Made by a program: the position numbers and the translations under genes
The notes under the pieces: model-generated
Seen by the model: only the letters and a program-made list of their open reading frames with translations
Database searches by the model: none
Told to the model about the DNA's origin: nothing
Source: Rickettsiales bacterium
GTDB lineage: Bacteria; Pseudomonadota; Alphaproteobacteria; Rickettsiales; JABCZZ01
Reading direction: 5' to 3'
DNA: 64,000 nt
Assembly (NCBI GenBank): GCA_035765535.1
Contig: DASTXE010000006.1
Coordinates: 248,001 to 312,000 of the forward strand
Shown here: piece after piece, positions 62,201 through 64,000 of the stretch
Layout of the letters: each line of letters begins with the position of its first letter
Position numbering within the stretch: the first letter of the stretch is position 1

Positions 62201-63067
62201 TCACTTGTTGAACTGTTTCAGAATCTCCAACACCTGGTCGCGCATATCATCATGGTTCAGCGCGAACGCGATGTTCGCCTCGATATAACCGACCTTATTA
62301 CCGCAGTCATATCGCCTGCCGTCAAAACGATACCCAAAGAACGGCATATCCGGAATCATGGAGTTCATGGCATCCGTCAGCTGGATCTCGCCGCCGCTGC
62401 CTTTTTTCTGATTCTCCAGCACATCGAAAATACTGGGATCAAGAATGTAACGGCCAATGATCGACAGTGTGGACGGCGCATGCTTGGGGTCCGGCTTTTC
62501 CACCAGCCCCTTGGCGGTCACGAGCTTGCCTTCCGAGTGTTTGATATCGAGAATACCGTAGCTCTTAGTGTGCTCCCTTGGCACATCCATCACCGCAGCC
62601 ATGTTGCCGCCTTTATATTCCTTCACCATCTGCGCAAGACAGGGCTTTTTGGCGAGCACCATATCGTCCGCCAGAATCACCGCGAACGGCTCATCGCCGA
62701 TCAGCTGGCGCGCGCACCACACGGCGTGGCCAAGACCGAGCGGTTCCTGCTGACGCGTATAGGCAATGCTGCCTGCAGGCGGAAGCCAGTCGGAGGTCAG
62801 CTCCAGCTCTTTCTTCTTCTCGCGCTTGGAAAGATTGTGCTGCAATTCGTACGAATGGTCGAAATGATCTTCGATCGCGCTTTTGTTTCGCCCGGTAACG
62901 AAGACAAATTCTTCAATCCCGGCGGCAACCGCTTCTTCATAAGCATAATGGATAATAGGCTTATCCACAACCGGCAACATCTCTTTAGGCATGGACTTCG
63001 TGGCGGGCAGGAAACGCGTGCCAAGCCCCCCAACAGGAAATACGGCTTTGCGGACTCTCTTTTTCAT
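62201..63067 (-). CDS. galU: UTP-glucose-1-phosphate uridylyltransferase GalU
   Basis: A 288-residue nucleotidyltransferase making UDP-glucose. I start at the ATG at 63067 (MKKRVRKAVFPVGGLGTRFL), since the frame upstream has no family resemblance. The nucleotide-binding signature GGLGTRFLPATKSMPKEML and FAVILADDMV are clear, as is the late FDGRRYDCGNKVGY. First gene of the galU-ugd operon. Confidence 0.95.
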   Translation of the reverse strand: MKKRVRKAVFPVGGLGTRFLPATKSMPKEMLPVVDKPIIHYAYEEAVAAGIEEFVFVTGRNKSAIEDHFDHSYELQHNLSKREKKKELELTSDWLPPAGSIAYTRQQEPLGLGHAVWCARQLIGDEPFAVILADDMVLAKKPCLAQMVKEYKGGNMAAVMDVPREHTKSYGILDIKHSEGKLVTAKGLVEKPDPKHAPSTLSIIGRYILDPSIFDVLENQKKGSGGEIQLTDAMNSMIPDMPFFGYRFDGRRYDCGNKVGYIEANIAFALNHDDMRDQVLEILKQFNK

Positions 63068-63419
63068 ATAAAGTACTAAATTAACGTTTAATTCTGCTTT
63101 GTGATCCAGCAGTTTTTCGGGCAGAACATACACGCACAGGCCGCACCCTGTCAAAAGGTTTGGTGACCCTGTCCTGGGACTCTAATCGAGCGATCCGGCC
63201 TTAATAGACGCCAAACAACATACTGTATAATAAAAATTTAATGAGATTAATAATTGTTAATTAACCTGCCTCATTATGACTCGTTTATATTTCTTATAAA
63301 AAAAGACATACGTTACTTAATCGGCCATCGCCGCACTTGCTTATCGCCCTCCCCCCCTGTAAACAGGATGTTGTGATTATCACAACAGTTAGATCGGCAG
63401 ACAGTAAAAGGGCATAAAC
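63068..63419. other. 352-bp divergent control region of galU and thyX
   Basis: No gene or RNA is recognised. The middle (about 63200-63275) is very AT-rich with TATAAT at 63226-63231 and several overlapping promoter-like boxes on both strands. The thyX side holds a CCCCCCC run and the palindrome at 63370-63386 described separately. Confidence 0.55.
63370..63386. promoter_or_regulatory. Perfect 17-bp palindrome upstream of thyX
   Basis: GTTGTGAT-T-ATCACAAC, two perfect 8-base arms around one base, 34 bp before the thyX ATG. The size and symmetry fit a dimeric repressor site. It is near TGTGA/TCACA half-sites but with three bases between them, not the six of a CRP site. The regulator is unknown. 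Confidence 0.55.
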
Positions 63420-64000
63420 ATGGCATTGACGGACGAACAGGCACAGGAAATCGAAGCAGTACGTGGCGAAGCAAATAAGACCTTCAGAGCAATCTCTCCC
63501 GAACTGGAAAATATACTGTATAAGCCCCTGCCCGTTCTTGATCATGGTTTCGTCCGCGTGATCGACTATATGGGCGACGATTCCGCCATCGTGCAGGCCG
63601 CCCGCGTTTCCTACGGCAAAGGTACCAAAAAGGTCAATGAAGATGCCGGCCTCATCAATTACCTGATGCGTCACCGCCATTCCACCCCATTCGAAATGTG
63701 CGAAATCAAGTTCCACATCAAACTACCCATTTTCGTGGCTCGCCAGTGGATCAGGCACCGCACCGCGAACGTAAACGAATACTCCGCGCGTTATTCCATT
63801 CTCGACCGCGAATTCTATATCCCAACACCGGACCAGCTTGCTGCCCAGTCGCAGAAGAACCGCCAGGGCCGCGGCGATCTCGTGGAAGGCGCGGAAGCGC
63901 AGCGCGTGTTCAGCCTGCTGAAAGACGATTCCGCACAGGTTTATGAGCATTACATTGAAATGCTGAACGAGAAGGAAGACGGCACACCGATTGATCCTTC
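63420..64000 (+). CDS. thyX: Flavin-dependent thymidylate synthase ThyX (3' end cut off)
   Basis: ThyX makes dTMP from dUMP using FAD, NADPH and methylene-tetrahydrofolate. The visible 193 residues start [10 protein letters not shown], with AAGGG 7-8 bp before the ATG. The diagnostic ThyX motif is seen as [15 protein letters not shown] (RHRX7S), preceded by [14 protein letters not shown]. The gene continues past the window end. No thyA is seen in the window; ThyX is common in alphaproteobacteria. Confidence 0.95.
   Translation, partial: MALTDEQAQEIEAVRGEANKTFRAISPELENILYKPLPVLDHGFVRVIDYMGDDSAIVQAARVSYGKGTKKVNEDAGLINYLMRHRHSTPFEMCEIKFHIKLPIFVARQWIRHRTANVNEYSARYSILDREFYIPTPDQLAAQSQKNRQGRGDLVEGAEAQRVFSLLKDDSAQVYEHYIEMLNEKEDGTPIDP

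Noticed and set aside
62252..63079. A 275-codon plus-strand frame over galU
   Set aside because: Antisense to galU, no ribosome binding site, no domain.
63068..63154. N-terminal extension of galU
   Set aside because: The 29 extra codons contain no family sequence; GalU proteins start close to the GGLGTRF motif.

Overview
The window reads as chromosomal DNA of an alphaproteobacterium of moderate GC content. Supporting markers are the alphaproteobacterial DUF4167 protein next to prmC, class I PHA synthase, flavin-dependent thymidylate synthase (ThyX), Kdo2-lipid A genes, PtsP of the nitrogen phosphotransferase branch, an FtsX-type ABC exporter and the divergent lptF/pepA pair. A chemoreceptor and a MotE-like protein suggest a motile cell. 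I cannot place it below class level.

Layout. 0-6 kb: the 5' end of mnmA, an AT-rich RelA/SpoT-domain gene, an AlaC-type aminotransferase, an Ala/Pro-rich lipoprotein, and phaC. 6-8.7 kb: rpmG, yajC and secD (no secF follows), then a small secreted Gly/Asn-rich peptide and a terminator. 8.7-12 kb: waaA-lpxK-lpxL on the minus strand (Kdo2-lipid A assembly). 12-19.4 kb: a small lipoprotein, a MotE-like protein, a pterin dehydratase joined to a two-gene ABC system with a His-rich extracytoplasmic loop, a histidine-rich membrane protein, a RodZ-like HTH protein and ptsP. 19.4-28 kb: a 2OG-Fe(II) oxygenase, ilvE, pgeF, gltD, suhB-like, efp (with an atypical tip residue), a class I glutamine amidotransferase-like hydrolase, a phosphoesterase and two unknown proteins. 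28.5-36 kb: tldD behind a good sigma70 promoter, a GH26-like secreted glycosidase, lipoproteins, a TPR-GT9-like fusion and a methyltransferase.

36-50 kb is the most regulatory and accessory part. It holds a chemoreceptor, a PHA depolymerase, a TonB receptor with a YfiR-like periplasmic protein and, divergent from these, a tight six-gene signalling cluster: a CHASE3-like/GAF/PAS kinase, three single-domain response regulators, a sensorless kinase and a REC-GGDEF diguanylate cyclase. A three-gene operon with four-base overlaps follows: an unknown protein, an HTTM-type membrane protein, and a protein built from two copies of one unknown domain.

50-52.3 kb holds a serine recombinase between a tRNA-Arg(UCU) 3' end and a 13-bp direct copy of that end, arranged as in a small integrated element. 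52.3-64 kb returns to housekeeping: DUF4167, prmC, a deoxyhypusine synthase-like enzyme, isocitrate dehydrogenase, lptF/pepA, a cloverleaf-like palindromic repeat, ugd, galU and thyX, which runs off the end.

No CRISPR array, rRNA operon or insertion sequence was seen. The best candidates for unusual biology are the atypical EF-P together with a bacterial deoxyhypusine synthase homologue, the tRNA-bounded recombinase element, the YfiR/TonB and phosphorelay cluster, the HTTM operon, and the isolated alarmone synthetase-like gene.
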